Assembly (NCBI GenBank): GCA_030834905.1
Contig: JAUQWZ010000042.1
Coordinates: forward strand, 1-64,000
DNA: 64,000 nucleotides
Direction of reading: 5' to 3'
DNA from: Aggregatilineales bacterium
GTDB lineage: Bacteria > Chloroflexota > Anaerolineae > Aggregatilineales > Phototrophicaceae
The position numbers and the translations under genes are program-made. The notes below the pieces were generated by a model, which did no database searches, had not been told where the DNA came from, and saw only the letters and a list, made by a program, of their open reading frames with translations. Below, in pieces: positions 26,165-34,340 of this stretch. Position 1 is the first letter of the stretch; every line of letters begins with the position of its first letter.

Positions 26165-27922
26165 CTAGCCGCCAGCCTTCTGCAAATTGAGGATGATCTG
26201 GTGCGTGCTGTTCCACCAGGTCGCGGGATGGTTGTAATTGTTCTCGGCAGTCGGCCAGCCAGTCCAGTAGGTGGTGTCAAACGGAACCAGCTTGGAAGCC
26301 TGTACGAGTGGGATCAATGGGGTTTCGTCAAACAGGTACTGGTATGCTTCGACCACCAGATCGGGGATGGAGGGATCGCCCAGCGGCAGAACGCCGATTT
26401 GCTCGACAATTGCGCTGTACGCCTGCGCGCCTTCGGTGTTCCAGCGCGGCTCGTTGGCGGATGCGCGCGAGCCGATGGGCGTGTAGAAGAAGGTGCTCAT
26501 CTGGTTCATCGAATTCCACGGCTCGTTGACTGTGCCGCAGGTGTCCCAGTTGTAGGCGATGCCAAAGTTACCATTGGCACGATTGTCGTTGGCGGTGACT
26601 TCGATGAGGGGGCGAGCGGTCGCATCAACACCAGCGGCGCGAAGCTGCTCGACGATGACGTTGACCGTCCGGACGTACTCAATGCTGCCCTGGTTGACTT
26701 CGAGGTCAGCCGCCAGCACTGTGCCGTCCAGCTCATAGAAGCCATTGCTGTTCATCGTGTAGCCAGCGCCTTCCAGCAGCGCCTGGGCTGCCGGAACGTC
26801 GGCGGTCGGGCTGGTGCCCATGCCGGCGGCGACAACTGCGTCGATGTAGGGCGCCATACCACCGTACTCAACAAACATGGTGCGGGACGCGGTGGTCGTG
26901 CCTTCGTAGGCGACTTCGATGATCTGGTTGCGGTCGATCATCAGGCTGATCGCCTTGCGCACGTCGGGGCTATCCCACGGCGGCAGTTCAGTATTGAACG
27001 AAATCTCGCGCGGGCACGGATCAGCCCAGGCATACGGAGGCTCCGAGTGCCAGGCGATGACGTTGGGATTGCGTGCCTGAATGGCTTCGAACGCGCCCAG
27101 GGTGATGTTCATTGAGCTGTCGAGCTGGCTGTCAGCCATCAGCAGCGAGCGATTTTCTTCCGAGCCGGTGATCGCGAAGATCAGGCGAAGCGGTACGGGC
27201 AGATCGTGGAAGCCGGTCTGCGCGCCCCACCAGTTGTCATTACGATCCCAAACGAACTGGGTCGGAGTGGCGCTGGTCAGCGTGTACGGACCAGTTCCGA
27301 GGGGCCAACCCTGCTCAGGATCGTAGTTGGTGAATGTGAACGGGTCTTGTCCTGCCCACACGTGCTCTGGGAAGATGACGACGCTGCCCCAGATACGCAC
27401 CGAGAAGTAGTCCAACTGGAAGCGAGGATTCGGCGCGGTCAGGTTGAACGTCACGGTCATGTCATCGACCTTCTCAACGCTTCCAACCCACTGCTGCATA
27501 TTGGCAGCATCGCCCAGGGTCGAGGTTTCGTCGTCCAGCAGCATCTGAATGGTGAAGACCACGTCATCTGCGTTGAACGCTTCGCCGTCTGACCAGGTCA
27601 CGCCTTCGCGCAGATTCAGCGTCCACACGTCGAGCGTGTCATTGGGGATGAAGCTCTCGGCAAGCCAGGGCATAATTTCGCCGGTTTCGTAGTTCAGGAT
27701 GAACAGCGGTTCCCACAGTGCCTGATGAGCGCCCTGGTTTTTGTTGGTGCCCGGAACCAATGGATTGAAGTTGGTGGGGTTCGGCAGGGGGTCGGTGTTG
27801 TCGATGTCGAAAATCACCGTGTCTTCGCGGGCAACATCCTGCGCCGCGACAGAGACTGCCATCAGAGCGAAAACAAGGATCAGCATCATCGCAAAGCTGA
27901 GCCGTCTAAAACGGAGTGTCAT
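26165..27922 (-). CDS. Family 5 extracellular solute-binding protein
   Basis: This 585-residue SBP_bac_5 protein has a signal peptide (LSFAMMLILVFALMAVSVAAQ). The family signature is seen in LAESFIPNDTLDVWTLNLREGVTWSDGEAFNADDVVFTI. Family 5 proteins bind oligopeptides, nickel or, in several thermophiles and Chloroflexota/Thermotogota, oligosaccharides. With a GH38 mannosidase at the end of the operon, a mannose-containing oligosaccharide is the better guess. The gene lies 75 nt downstream of the regulator and has GGAG close to its ATG. Confidence 0.92.
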   Translation of the reverse strand: MTLRFRRLSFAMMLILVFALMAVSVAAQDVAREDTVIFDIDNTDPLPNPTNFNPLVPGTNKNQGAHQALWEPLFILNYETGEIMPWLAESFIPNDTLDVWTLNLREGVTWSDGEAFNADDVVFTIQMLLDDETSTLGDAANMQQWVGSVEKVDDMTVTFNLTAPNPRFQLDYFSVRIWGSVVIFPEHVWAGQDPFTFTNYDPEQGWPLGTGPYTLTSATPTQFVWDRNDNWWGAQTGFHDLPVPLRLIFAITGSEENRSLLMADSQLDSSMNITLGAFEAIQARNPNVIAWHSEPPYAWADPCPREISFNTELPPWDSPDVRKAISLMIDRNQIIEVAYEGTTTASRTMFVEYGGMAPYIDAVVAAGMGTSPTADVPAAQALLEGAGYTMNSNGFYELDGTVLAADLEVNQGSIEYVRTVNVIVEQLRAAGVDATARPLIEVTANDNRANGNFGIAYNWDTCGTVNEPWNSMNQMSTFFYTPIGSRASANEPRWNTEGAQAYSAIVEQIGVLPLGDPSIPDLVVEAYQYLFDETPLIPLVQASKLVPFDTTYWTGWPTAENNYNHPATWWNSTHQIILNLQKAGG

Positions 27923-27997
27923 AGCCTTTTCTCCTAAATACTAGTTCAAGTAACGCTTCCTAAACCAGCCGCTTCATCCGATACGCATCGCCTCCTT

Positions 27998-29164
27998 TCA
28001 AGTTTGGATTCCCAGAGGGATTGAGGTTGAACTCCGAATACGGAGTTTCGTGGGGACGATCTCACAGCGGGTGGGACCTGTAAATCCCTCCAGCCGTTCG
28101 ATCAGGAGTCTCGCAGCGCGTTTACCGATGGTGAATGGATCCTGGGCAACGGTGGTCAGCGGCACCTGGAGATAAGCTGCCAGATCAATATCGTCGAACC
28201 CGCCGACGCTGACCACTTCCGGTACTGCCAGATTGAGCGACCGCATGACCTGAAGCGCCAGAACCGCCAGATAGTCATTCACCGCGAAGATCGCCGTAGG
28301 GCGTACCGAAGCCCCAAGCATATAGCTGCGGATTTGATGGAGTTCGGGACTGTTGACATGGAACGATGATCGCAGCATGTCGCTGGCGCTGCCAATTTCC
28401 TTACCCGACTGCCCGATAAGCCACGGCGCTTCGATGGGCAGGTTGGCTTCGTGCAGAACGTCCACATACGCCCGGTGACGTTCCATGACCGGCAGCAGTT
28501 CCATTTCGTGGTGCGTCATAAAGACAACGTGCTGATGCCCAAGTTCGACCAGATGGCGCATCAGCGCCTGCGCGCCGCCGTAGTTATCGCTGGTGACGAA
28601 ATCGCATTCTAGCCCGTATATCTGCCGATCCATCAGCACGATAGGGACGCTGACTGCCTGATACAGCACCGAGTTTTCCTGCTGCATTCGCGAAGCATTG
28701 GCGTTGGGCCACATCATCAGCCCGGCAATGTTGTCTTCCTTAAAGCGCTTCAGGATTTCGACTTCGTCGTGGCGGTTCTGTACCGTGTTGAAGATGATGC
28801 GATGCCCGCTGGTCTTGACCTCGTCTTCCGCGCCGTTGAGCAGCAGCAGGTGGGTGTCTGAGTCAAAGCCCCAGGTCACAAAGGCGATCAACCGGCTGTG
28901 ATTCTCCGGTCGCGTCCGGTGGGTGACAAACGAGCCTTTTCCCGGAATTCGCTCAACCAGCCCTTCCAGTTCGGCTTGCTGAAGGGCAAGGCGGATGGTC
29001 GTTCGGCTGACGTTCAGGTGTTCGGCAAACTGGCTTTCTGAGGGGATGCGCGAACCATTCGCCCAGCGTCCAGAGAGGATTAGCTGGCGCAGTTGGTTGT
29101 GCAGCTGCACATGCAGCGAAATGAAGCTGTTGTGAGAAACAATAATATCAGTAACCAGGTTCAT
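27998..29164 (-). CDS. GntR-type DNA-binding / LacI-type sensor chimeric transcription regulator (AraR-like)
   Basis: This 388-residue regulator has a GntR winged helix (about 12-82: SRIPSESQFAEHLNVSRTTIRLALQQAELEGLVERIPGKGSFV) fused to a LacI-type periplasmic-binding domain (HQHVVFMTHHEMELLP, VVSVGGFDDIDLAAYLQVPLTTV). This is the AraR layout, in which a sugar releases the repressor. It heads the mannoside operon (binding protein 75 nt downstream). Two palindromes lie 27-46 nt upstream of its own start, so autoregulation is probable. The inducer is likely a mannoside or breakdown product (inference). Confidence 0.92.
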   Translation of the reverse strand: MNLVTDIIVSHNSFISLHVQLHNQLRQLILSGRWANGSRIPSESQFAEHLNVSRTTIRLALQQAELEGLVERIPGKGSFVTHRTRPENHSRLIAFVTWGFDSDTHLLLLNGAEDEVKTSGHRIIFNTVQNRHDEVEILKRFKEDNIAGLMMWPNANASRMQQENSVLYQAVSVPIVLMDRQIYGLECDFVTSDNYGGAQALMRHLVELGHQHVVFMTHHEMELLPVMERHRAYVDVLHEANLPIEAPWLIGQSGKEIGSASDMLRSSFHVNSPELHQIRSYMLGASVRPTAIFAVNDYLAVLALQVMRSLNLAVPEVVSVGGFDDIDLAAYLQVPLTTVAQDPFTIGKRAARLLIERLEGFTGPTRCEIVPTKLRIRSSTSIPLGIQT

Positions 29165-29190
29165 AAAAGTTCTTACTACTTAAAAAGGCA

Positions 29191-29210
29191 TGTATACACC
29201 TGTATATACA
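29191..29210. promoter_or_regulatory. Candidate operator of the GntR/LacI-type regulator
   Basis: TGTATACA and TGTATATACA are perfect palindromes of 8 and 10 bp, separated by CC. They are just upstream of the regulator gene. GTAC/GTATAC-centred palindromes suit AraR-type GntR domains. The remaining sequence up to 29347 shows nothing else I recognise. Confidence 0.55.
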
Positions 29211-29347
29211 TTTAACAATATCTTATCGAATCGAATCATGCAACATTTTGCCCGGAGCAATTTTCAAGCCGCGATGCCGCGCCCTTTGCAGCCTGTAGGG
29301 GGCGCAGAGCATCCTGCGCCCCTCCTTCTTTCGGCGTGGTTCGGAGT

Positions 29348-29779
29348 TTAGGGGACAAAGAAACGCCACTGCATATCGACAGGCAGCAGCACGACACCTA
29401 CAACCGCCAGAATCAACGAGACGACGATTACCAGCAGCCCATTGCGCCAGCGAGTCGAATCGGGCAGGGCGCGTTTGCGCCAGCCGTGATGGGCGTTGGC
29501 TATCAGCATGGCGACGGTCTGAATGACCAGATGTTCCCAGAAGTGGCGCTGACCAAAGCCAACGATGCTGCCGTAGGCGATCAGCAGTATCGCCCCAAAA
29601 AGCCACTGTAAACCGAACAGCGCGCTGTAGCCATTCAGAAGCGAATTTGCCCGCGCGCTCCAGTCCTTCTTCTGAAGCAGACCCAGAATGAAGACGATGA
29701 GCGCGATCACAGCGACGATCAGCAGGATCCAGCGCGTCCAGGAATGGAGGAGGCGGGCGATAAGCACAATAGTTTCCAT
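29348..29779 (-). CDS. Four-helix integral membrane protein of unknown function
   Basis: This 143-residue protein has about four hydrophobic helices: LLHSWTRWILLIVAVIALIVFILGLL, a second near SALFGLQWLFGAILLIAYG, a third in HLVIQTVAMLIANAHHGW and the last in LLVIVVSLILAVVGVVLLP. Several His and Trp residues sit near helix ends (LLHSWTRW, FWEHLV, NAHHGW). AAGGAG lies 8 nt before ATG, inside the end of a degraded PadR-type coding segment. The gene was therefore probably once translationally coupled to that regulator. I do not recognise a named family with confidence. Confidence 0.7.
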   Translation of the reverse strand: METIVLIARLLHSWTRWILLIVAVIALIVFILGLLQKKDWSARANSLLNGYSALFGLQWLFGAILLIAYGSIVGFGQRHFWEHLVIQTVAMLIANAHHGWRKRALPDSTRWRNGLLVIVVSLILAVVGVVLLPVDMQWRFFVP

Positions 29780-29784
29780 ACAGG

Positions 29785-29973
29785 TTACTCCTTGTTTTGA
29801 AGAGATAAACGAGCCAGAACTTCGCTGAGCCAGTCAAGCTCAAAGGCGAGGTAACGCTTGTGAAGTTCTAAGGTTAACTGCAAGCTGCCTTCGCCGTGTT
29901 CCTCTACCGCCTCAGCCGCTTCCTGCTCCGCGATCAACGCCGCCTGCCGCGCGCGCAGCAGTGCCAGCGCCGC
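29785..29973 (-). pseudogene. C-terminal remnant of a PadR-family regulator
   Basis: Right after the HAD stop codon and in the same frame, 62 open codons read AALALLRARQAALIAEQEAAE ... LELHKRYLAFELDWL ... and end with TAA. The pattern is that of the C-terminal helical dimerisation domain of PadR/VirR-type regulators. The DNA-binding half is absent, and no ribosome site or good start codon precedes it, so it is taken as a truncated remnant. It is not in the ORF track. PadR genes are often followed by a membrane-protein gene, as here. Confidence 0.6.
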
Positions 29974-30774
29974 CTACGGGACTGGTGAGACGAGATGCTC
30001 CGTCAGTTCATCCAGCCCACTGAAGATGTAGTCAGGTTTGAAGGGGCTGTGTTCGAGATCTTCGGGTTTTGTCTCGCCGCTAAGCACCAGCGCCGTCTGG
30101 ATGGGCGAGTGATGCCCCATGGCGATATCGGTGTACAGACGGTCGCCCACCATGCACAGGTCGTGTACCGGCAGCCTGAGCCGCTGAGCAGCCATTTCCA
30201 CGATGTGGCGGTTTGGCTTGCCGATGACAATATCCGCCTCTCGCCCGGTGGACGCCGTCACCAGCGCCATAATCGCGCCGATATCGGGGACGAATCCGCC
30301 CTCAACCGGGCAGTTGAAGTCGGGGTGGGTGGCAATGTAGGGCAGCCCTAGCCGCACCAGATCGCACAGCCGCGTAAGCTTCGCGTAGTCAATAGTAGTG
30401 TCGAAGCCAAGCACGACCCACTGTGGATTTTCCATATCGAGGATAAAGCCGCTGTCAGCGAATTCACGTTCCAGATCGGGCGTGCCAAACAGCGCCACTC
30501 GCGCGCCGGGCTGCTGAAGCTGGAGATACTGCGCCGTCGCTTCGCCCGACGTGAGCACCTGCTCCGGGCGGGCGTTCAGCCCCAGCCCGGCAAGCTTCCG
30601 AACGTAGGAATCGCGGTTTTTGGAAGAGTTGTTGGTCAGCAGCAGAAAGGGAATATCCCGGTTCGCCGCCAGCGCCCAGAATTCACGCGCGCCCGGCAGC
30701 AGGCGGTCACCGAGGTATATCGTCCCATCCATATCCAGCAGGAAACCGCGAACCGAGTCGAAGCGCGGCGTCAC
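29974..30774 (-). CDS. HAD-superfamily NagD-type phosphatase, possibly glycerol-3-phosphate phosphatase
   Basis: This 266-residue HAD hydrolase (subclass IIA, NagD-like) has the nucleophile motif FLLDMDGTIYLGD with Asp14 and Asp16. Motif II is LLTNNSSKNR, the Lys lies in IVIGKPNRHIVEMAA, and the Mg site is MVGDRLYTDIAMG. I choose the GTG at 30774, which overlaps the permease stop (GTGA), because homology starts there; the track's longer N-terminus is low-complexity permease shadow. It is the fourth gene of a UgpBAE-like operon. Mycobacterial and other NagD-like enzymes are known to hydrolyse glycerol-3-phosphate or phosphoglycolate, so imported glycerol phosphate is a plausible substrate (inference). 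Confidence 0.88.
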   Translation of the reverse strand: MTPRFDSVRGFLLDMDGTIYLGDRLLPGAREFWALAANRDIPFLLLTNNSSKNRDSYVRKLAGLGLNARPEQVLTSGEATAQYLQLQQPGARVALFGTPDLEREFADSGFILDMENPQWVVLGFDTTIDYAKLTRLCDLVRLGLPYIATHPDFNCPVEGGFVPDIGAIMALVTASTGREADIVIGKPNRHIVEMAAQRLRLPVHDLCMVGDRLYTDIAMGHHSPIQTALVLSGETKPEDLEHSPFKPDYIFSGLDELTEHLVSPVP

Positions 30775-31661
30775 CGCACGTCCTCGCTCTCGCCGCTTAA
30801 CCCTGCCATCAGACTGCGCTGGAGCACCAGCAGCACGACCAGCGGCGGAATGATGGTCGTGACCACACCCGCCATCAGCACGCCCCATTCAACCGTCGCG
30901 TCGGTGGCAATCAACTGCTTGATGCCGATCTGCACCTGACGTGTTTGCACCGAGTTCGCCACCAGCAGGGGCCACAGGTACTGATTCCACATATAAGTAA
31001 ACTCGATCAGGAACAGCGCGCCAATGTTGGTGCGCGAAACGGGGATGAGGATGCGGAACAGGAAGGTCATCGGTCCAGCGCCGTCCACCCGCGACGCATC
31101 CGCCAGGTCGGTGGTCAGCGTCCTGAAGAACTGCTGGAACAGCAGCACGCCGGTCGCGCTGGCGAAGAACGGAACCGCCAGCCCCTGGAAGGTATCGATC
31201 CAGCCAAAGCTGGACAGGAGTTGATAGGTTGGGACGATGCGCACCGGCAGCGGGAGCAGGTGTGTGAGCATGATCAAGCCGAGAATGAGGATGCCGCCGC
31301 GAATTCGGAAATAGACCAGCGCGAACGCCGCCATCATGCTCAGGATGATCTTGCCTACCGCCACGCTCACGGCGACTACCGTTGTGTTGAACATCAGCCG
31401 TCCGAGACTGGCGCGTTCCCAAGCAATGGTGTAATTTTCGACGGCATTTGATCCCGGCATGATATTGCCGACGATGCGCCAATCCGCCGAGGACTGCGTG
31501 CTCAATACAAAGGCGAAGATCAGCGGCAGCAGTACGATGATGACGACCGCAATCATAACCGCGTGCATGATTACCGGGTAAGCGACGTGCTTCTGGAACG
31601 CCAGCCGCCGCTCGGTGGCGCGCGTTGACCACTCTGCCATAGGGGTGCTTTGAACGCTCAT
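30771..31661 (-). CDS. ugpE: CUT1-type ABC permease, UgpE-like
   Basis: This 296-residue MalG/UgpE-type permease has about six membrane helices. The EAA loop is ASRVDGAGPMTFLFRILIPVS, and the C-terminal region IKQLIATDATVEWGVLMAGVVTTIIPPL matches UgpE-like proteins. It overlaps the UgpA-like stop by 4 nt and the HAD gene by 4 nt. Confidence 0.85.
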   Translation of the reverse strand: MSVQSTPMAEWSTRATERRLAFQKHVAYPVIMHAVMIAVVIIVLLPLIFAFVLSTQSSADWRIVGNIMPGSNAVENYTIAWERASLGRLMFNTTVVAVSVAVGKIILSMMAAFALVYFRIRGGILILGLIMLTHLLPLPVRIVPTYQLLSSFGWIDTFQGLAVPFFASATGVLLFQQFFRTLTTDLADASRVDGAGPMTFLFRILIPVSRTNIGALFLIEFTYMWNQYLWPLLVANSVQTRQVQIGIKQLIATDATVEWGVLMAGVVTTIIPPLVVLLVLQRSLMAGLSGESEDVR

Positions 31662-32542
31662 CGGTAAAACGCCCTCTTCCCGGCAGTCCGCGCCTGGATG
31701 ACGGTCAAAACGACGACGAAGACCAGCAGCAGCACCGATTGGGCTGACGCCGACCCCAGCAAATTCTGCGTCTTGAAACCATCACTGTAGAGCTTGTAAA
31801 TCAACAGATTGGTCGCGCGTCCCGGACCACCGTGAGTGGTGATATCGATCAGTCCGAACGTTTCAAACGCCGCGTACAGCGTGTTCATGATCAGCAGGAA
31901 AAAGGCGATAGGGGAGAGCAGCGGAAACCGGATGCGCCAGAAGCGCGTCCAGGCATTGGCACCGTCCAGTCCCGCCGCCTCGACCACATCGCGCGGGATA
32001 TTGCGCAGCCCCGCCAGGAAAAAGACAATGTTGTAGCCGAGGATCTTCCAGGTTGCCGCCGCGCTGATGAAGATGACAGCGTGGGTGCTGTTTCCGCGAT
32101 AGTCAAAGTTGATGCCAATGGACTCCAGCGCGTTGGTGATCGCGCCGATGTTCGGATCCATGATCAGCGCCCAGATCGCGCCGGTGATGGCAGGCGACAC
32201 CGCGTAGGGCCAAATCAGCAGCGTGCGGTAGACGCCGAAACCGCGCAGCGGCAGGCTCGCGCCTACGGCAATCGCCAGGCTGATGGACAGCCCGAAGATC
32301 ACGACGACGGCGATAAAAGCGCCAGTGGTCGTCAGCGACTGGATATAGTCAGACGAGGTGAGCAGCCGCGTGAAATTCTCGAAGCCAACGTAAAGCTGCC
32401 GTCCACTGAGCGCGTTGACGCGATAAAAGCTGAGTTGCAGGCTCTGGATTGCTGGTACGATGAAGAAGACGATCACCAGCAGGGCGCTTGGGGCAATGAG
32501 CAGATAGGGAAGAAAACGATTGGGGAAGATGTAGTCGCGCAT
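31658..32542 (-). CDS. ugpA: CUT1-type ABC permease, UgpA-like
   Basis: This 294-residue MalF/UgpA-type permease has six predicted helices and the EAA loop AAGLDGANAWTRFWRIRFPLLSP. The N-terminus LPYLLIAPSALLVIVFFIVPAIQSLQLSFY is the standard form. It pairs with the UgpE-like subunit. No ATPase gene is present in this operon, so a shared MalK/UgpC/MsmX-type ATPase encoded elsewhere is needed. Confidence 0.87.
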   Translation of the reverse strand: MRDYIFPNRFLPYLLIAPSALLVIVFFIVPAIQSLQLSFYRVNALSGRQLYVGFENFTRLLTSSDYIQSLTTTGAFIAVVVIFGLSISLAIAVGASLPLRGFGVYRTLLIWPYAVSPAITGAIWALIMDPNIGAITNALESIGINFDYRGNSTHAVIFISAAATWKILGYNIVFFLAGLRNIPRDVVEAAGLDGANAWTRFWRIRFPLLSPIAFFLLIMNTLYAAFETFGLIDITTHGGPGRATNLLIYKLYSDGFKTQNLLGSASAQSVLLLVFVVVLTVIQARTAGKRAFYR

Positions 32543-32589
32543 GTTTTACTTATCAGATAACCCATATAACCACAGAATGACTCTTGATT

Positions 32590-32626
32590 GAAATGGCGCG
32601 CGACCAGACCTCTCGCGCGCCATTTC
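32590..32626 (-). other. Intercistronic stem-loop after ugpB
   Basis: GAAATGGCGCGCGA and TCGCGCGCCATTTC make a perfect 14-bp stem with a 9-nt loop, 26 nt after the ugpB-like stop and before the permease gene. There is no T-run. It is placed like the hairpins behind the other two first-gene binding-protein genes. Confidence 0.78.
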
Positions 32627-32652
32627 AGGGCTTTAGGTCAGCCGAATAACAA

Positions 32653-33960
32653 TTACTCGTTCAGGCTCTTGTAGTCTTCCAGGAGCTGGTTGATCTCCGC
32701 CGTAGCGGCGTCCAGTGCTTCCTGCGGATCCACGCCGTTGACGACTGATTCTTCAATTGCCGCGCCGACGATGTCGCGGATAGTCACAAAATCGCCCAGC
32801 AGAACGCCCTGCGCGGCGACGGTGTCTTCGCCCGCCAGAATCTGGTCAAACGCCGTCAGGAAGTTCGGGTTTTCCTCGAACCAACCTTCGGCTTCCAGCG
32901 CATCTACCGCCTCAAGTGTCGAGGGGAAGTAGCCGGTTCCCTTGTGCCAGGCAACCGACTGCGGCGTTTCCGACAGGAAGCTGAAGAACTGCCACATAGC
33001 GTCATTTTCGGCTTCGTCATGTCCCGCCAGCGCCCACAGGCAGCCGCCGCCAATGACGTTGTTGCCGATGCCATCGTAGCCTTCGAGGCGCGGCAAGAAT
33101 GCGGTTCCGACTTCAAACGGCGCGTTGGACTCAATACCGGCAAGGCTGGATGTACTCTGCGCCAGCATGGCGAATTCACCGGCGATGAATGGGTCGTTGG
33201 CGCTGTATTCGCGCCCGCCGTAGATGAGCACGCCGTCATCTGCCCAGCGCTGCCACTCGCTCAAGACGGCAACGCCGAACTCATTGTTCAGGTAAACCTC
33301 GGTGGCAAGCGCTGACCGACCACCATCTTCGTTGGCAAGAAGCTGATCGTGCTTGGCATACATCTGTTCCAGAATCCAGGCGGGCCAACCAAAGGAAATG
33401 CCGCCCTGCGCTACGCCAGCGTCCATAATCTGGCGGCTCATGTCGTACACTTCCTGGAAAGTGGTTGGCGGCTGATCAGGATCCAGCCCGGCAGCGGCGA
33501 ACATATCCTTGTTGTAGTACAGCATCGCGGTGGAGCTGTTGAACGGCATACACTGAAGCTCGCCGCCAGCGGAATAGTAATTGACGATGGGCGCAACAAA
33601 CGAGGCGGGGTCAAAGGCACCACCGCTGACTTCGGCGACCGGCAGAATCGCGCCCGAATCCAGCATAGCGCGCGTGCCGACTTCGTAGACCTGAACGATG
33701 TGCGGCGGCTCACCCGCGCGCACCGCCGCCAGCGCTTTCGTCAGCGTATCAGCATAGCTGCCGCTGAACTCCGCAACGACCTCAATACCGGGGTGGGTTT
33801 CGTTGAACTCATCCACCAGTTCCTGCACGACCTCACCACGACTACCACTCATGGCGTGCCAGAAGCTAATCTGGATCTCATCCTGGGCAGATACCAGCGA
33901 AAAGGTTGCGAGGAGGGCGGTGGTCAGCAGTAATACGGACAATAACCTGCGTTTCGACAT
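32653..33960 (-). CDS. ugpB: UgpB-like glycerol-3-phosphate-type solute-binding protein
   Basis: This 435-residue family 1 binding protein has a signal peptide (LLSVLLLTTALLATFSLVSAQ). Sequence runs such as FWHAMSGSRGEVVQELVDEFN, PHIVQVYEVGTRAMLDSG and MPFNSSTAMLYYNKDMF follow those of E. coli UgpB closely. The ligand is therefore likely sn-glycerol-3-phosphate or a glycerophosphodiester. ATG 33960 has AGGAGA upstream; the track start adds a false N-terminus. It is the first gene of the ugpBAE-HAD operon. Confidence 0.87.
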   Translation of the reverse strand: MSKRRLLSVLLLTTALLATFSLVSAQDEIQISFWHAMSGSRGEVVQELVDEFNETHPGIEVVAEFSGSYADTLTKALAAVRAGEPPHIVQVYEVGTRAMLDSGAILPVAEVSGGAFDPASFVAPIVNYYSAGGELQCMPFNSSTAMLYYNKDMFAAAGLDPDQPPTTFQEVYDMSRQIMDAGVAQGGISFGWPAWILEQMYAKHDQLLANEDGGRSALATEVYLNNEFGVAVLSEWQRWADDGVLIYGGREYSANDPFIAGEFAMLAQSTSSLAGIESNAPFEVGTAFLPRLEGYDGIGNNVIGGGCLWALAGHDEAENDAMWQFFSFLSETPQSVAWHKGTGYFPSTLEAVDALEAEGWFEENPNFLTAFDQILAGEDTVAAQGVLLGDFVTIRDIVGAAIEESVVNGVDPQEALDAATAEINQLLEDYKSLNE

Positions 33961-34015
33961 TAGATATTCTCCTAAGTAGTAAAAAGACAGATTAACAATC
34001 CTTAACAAACAATCG

Positions 34016-34029
34016 GTGTATGTTAACAC
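34016..34029. promoter_or_regulatory. Weak palindrome upstream of ugpB
   Basis: GTGTATGTTAACAC contains the perfect 8-bp palindrome TGTTAACA and outer GTGT/ACAC arms. It lies about 60 nt upstream of the ugpB-like start, where an operator would be expected. It may be chance. Confidence 0.3.
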
Positions 34030-34093
34030 ATCTTTCCAATATGGGGGGTAATTCGGAAGACGATGCGTAAGATACGCGGTGATTTGTTACATT

Positions 34094-34108
34094 TGGCACT
34101 TTGTGCCA
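34094..34108. promoter_or_regulatory. Perfect 6-3-6 inverted repeat in the ugpB-hydB gap
   Basis: TGGCAC-TTT-GTGCCA is a perfect inverted repeat in the 380-nt gap between the divergent ugp and hydrogenase operons. It is about 130 nt upstream of the ugpB start and 230 nt upstream of the hydB start. It could be an operator for either operon; the binding factor is unknown. Confidence 0.4.
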
Positions 34109-34223
34109 GATTTCCCAAGCCGTAGCATAAGAGTAGAGGCAAAAGTCGCGCGCGCCGTGAAGCAGCGCATCGCCGGAAGGATGCGCCAGCGGTTCAGGCG
34201 TTAAGCATTTTTAGTACGTTTTA

Positions 34224-34243
34224 ATTGTGAAAAGTTGCACAAT
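34224..34243. promoter_or_regulatory. CRP/FNR-family-like binding site at the hydrogenase promoter
   Basis: ATTGTG-AAAAGTTG-CACAAT is a perfect 6-8-6 inverted repeat that fits the TTGTGA-N6-TCACAA type of CRP/FNR/HcpR sites with one deviation in the right half. It covers the -35 box of the hydrogenase operon promoter, so it suggests control by a redox, anaerobic or NO-type Crp/Fnr regulator. The regulator is not encoded in the window. Confidence 0.5.
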
Positions 34244-34263
34244 AGGTCAGATCAGAATATACT
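34235..34263 (+). promoter_or_regulatory. Promoter of the hydrogenase operon
   Basis: TTGCAC and TATACT are separated by exactly 17 nt, giving a good sigma-70-type -10 and a partial -35. The expected start near 34270 leaves a leader of about 70 nt before hydB. The -35 box overlaps the CRP/FNR-type palindrome. Confidence 0.6.
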
Positions 34264-34340
34264 CTGGATAGTACTTTGAGGAATGAGAGTGAGATGCCGC
34301 AGATGACCTAGTGCTAACACCATAGTTAAAGGAAGTCTTT

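Noticed and set aside
26096-27115. 339-residue plus-strand ORF
   Set aside because: Antisense to the family 5 binding protein and spans the intercistronic hairpin; no recognisable domain.
34094-34108. Sigma-54 promoter (TGGCAC-N5-TTGCA)
   Set aside because: The -12 half is missing; the sequence is better described as an inverted repeat.
34165-34186. GCGCATC/GATGCGC hairpin in the ugp-hyd gap
   Set aside because: A 7-bp stem without T-run in GC-rich DNA, not near a transcript end; likely chance.
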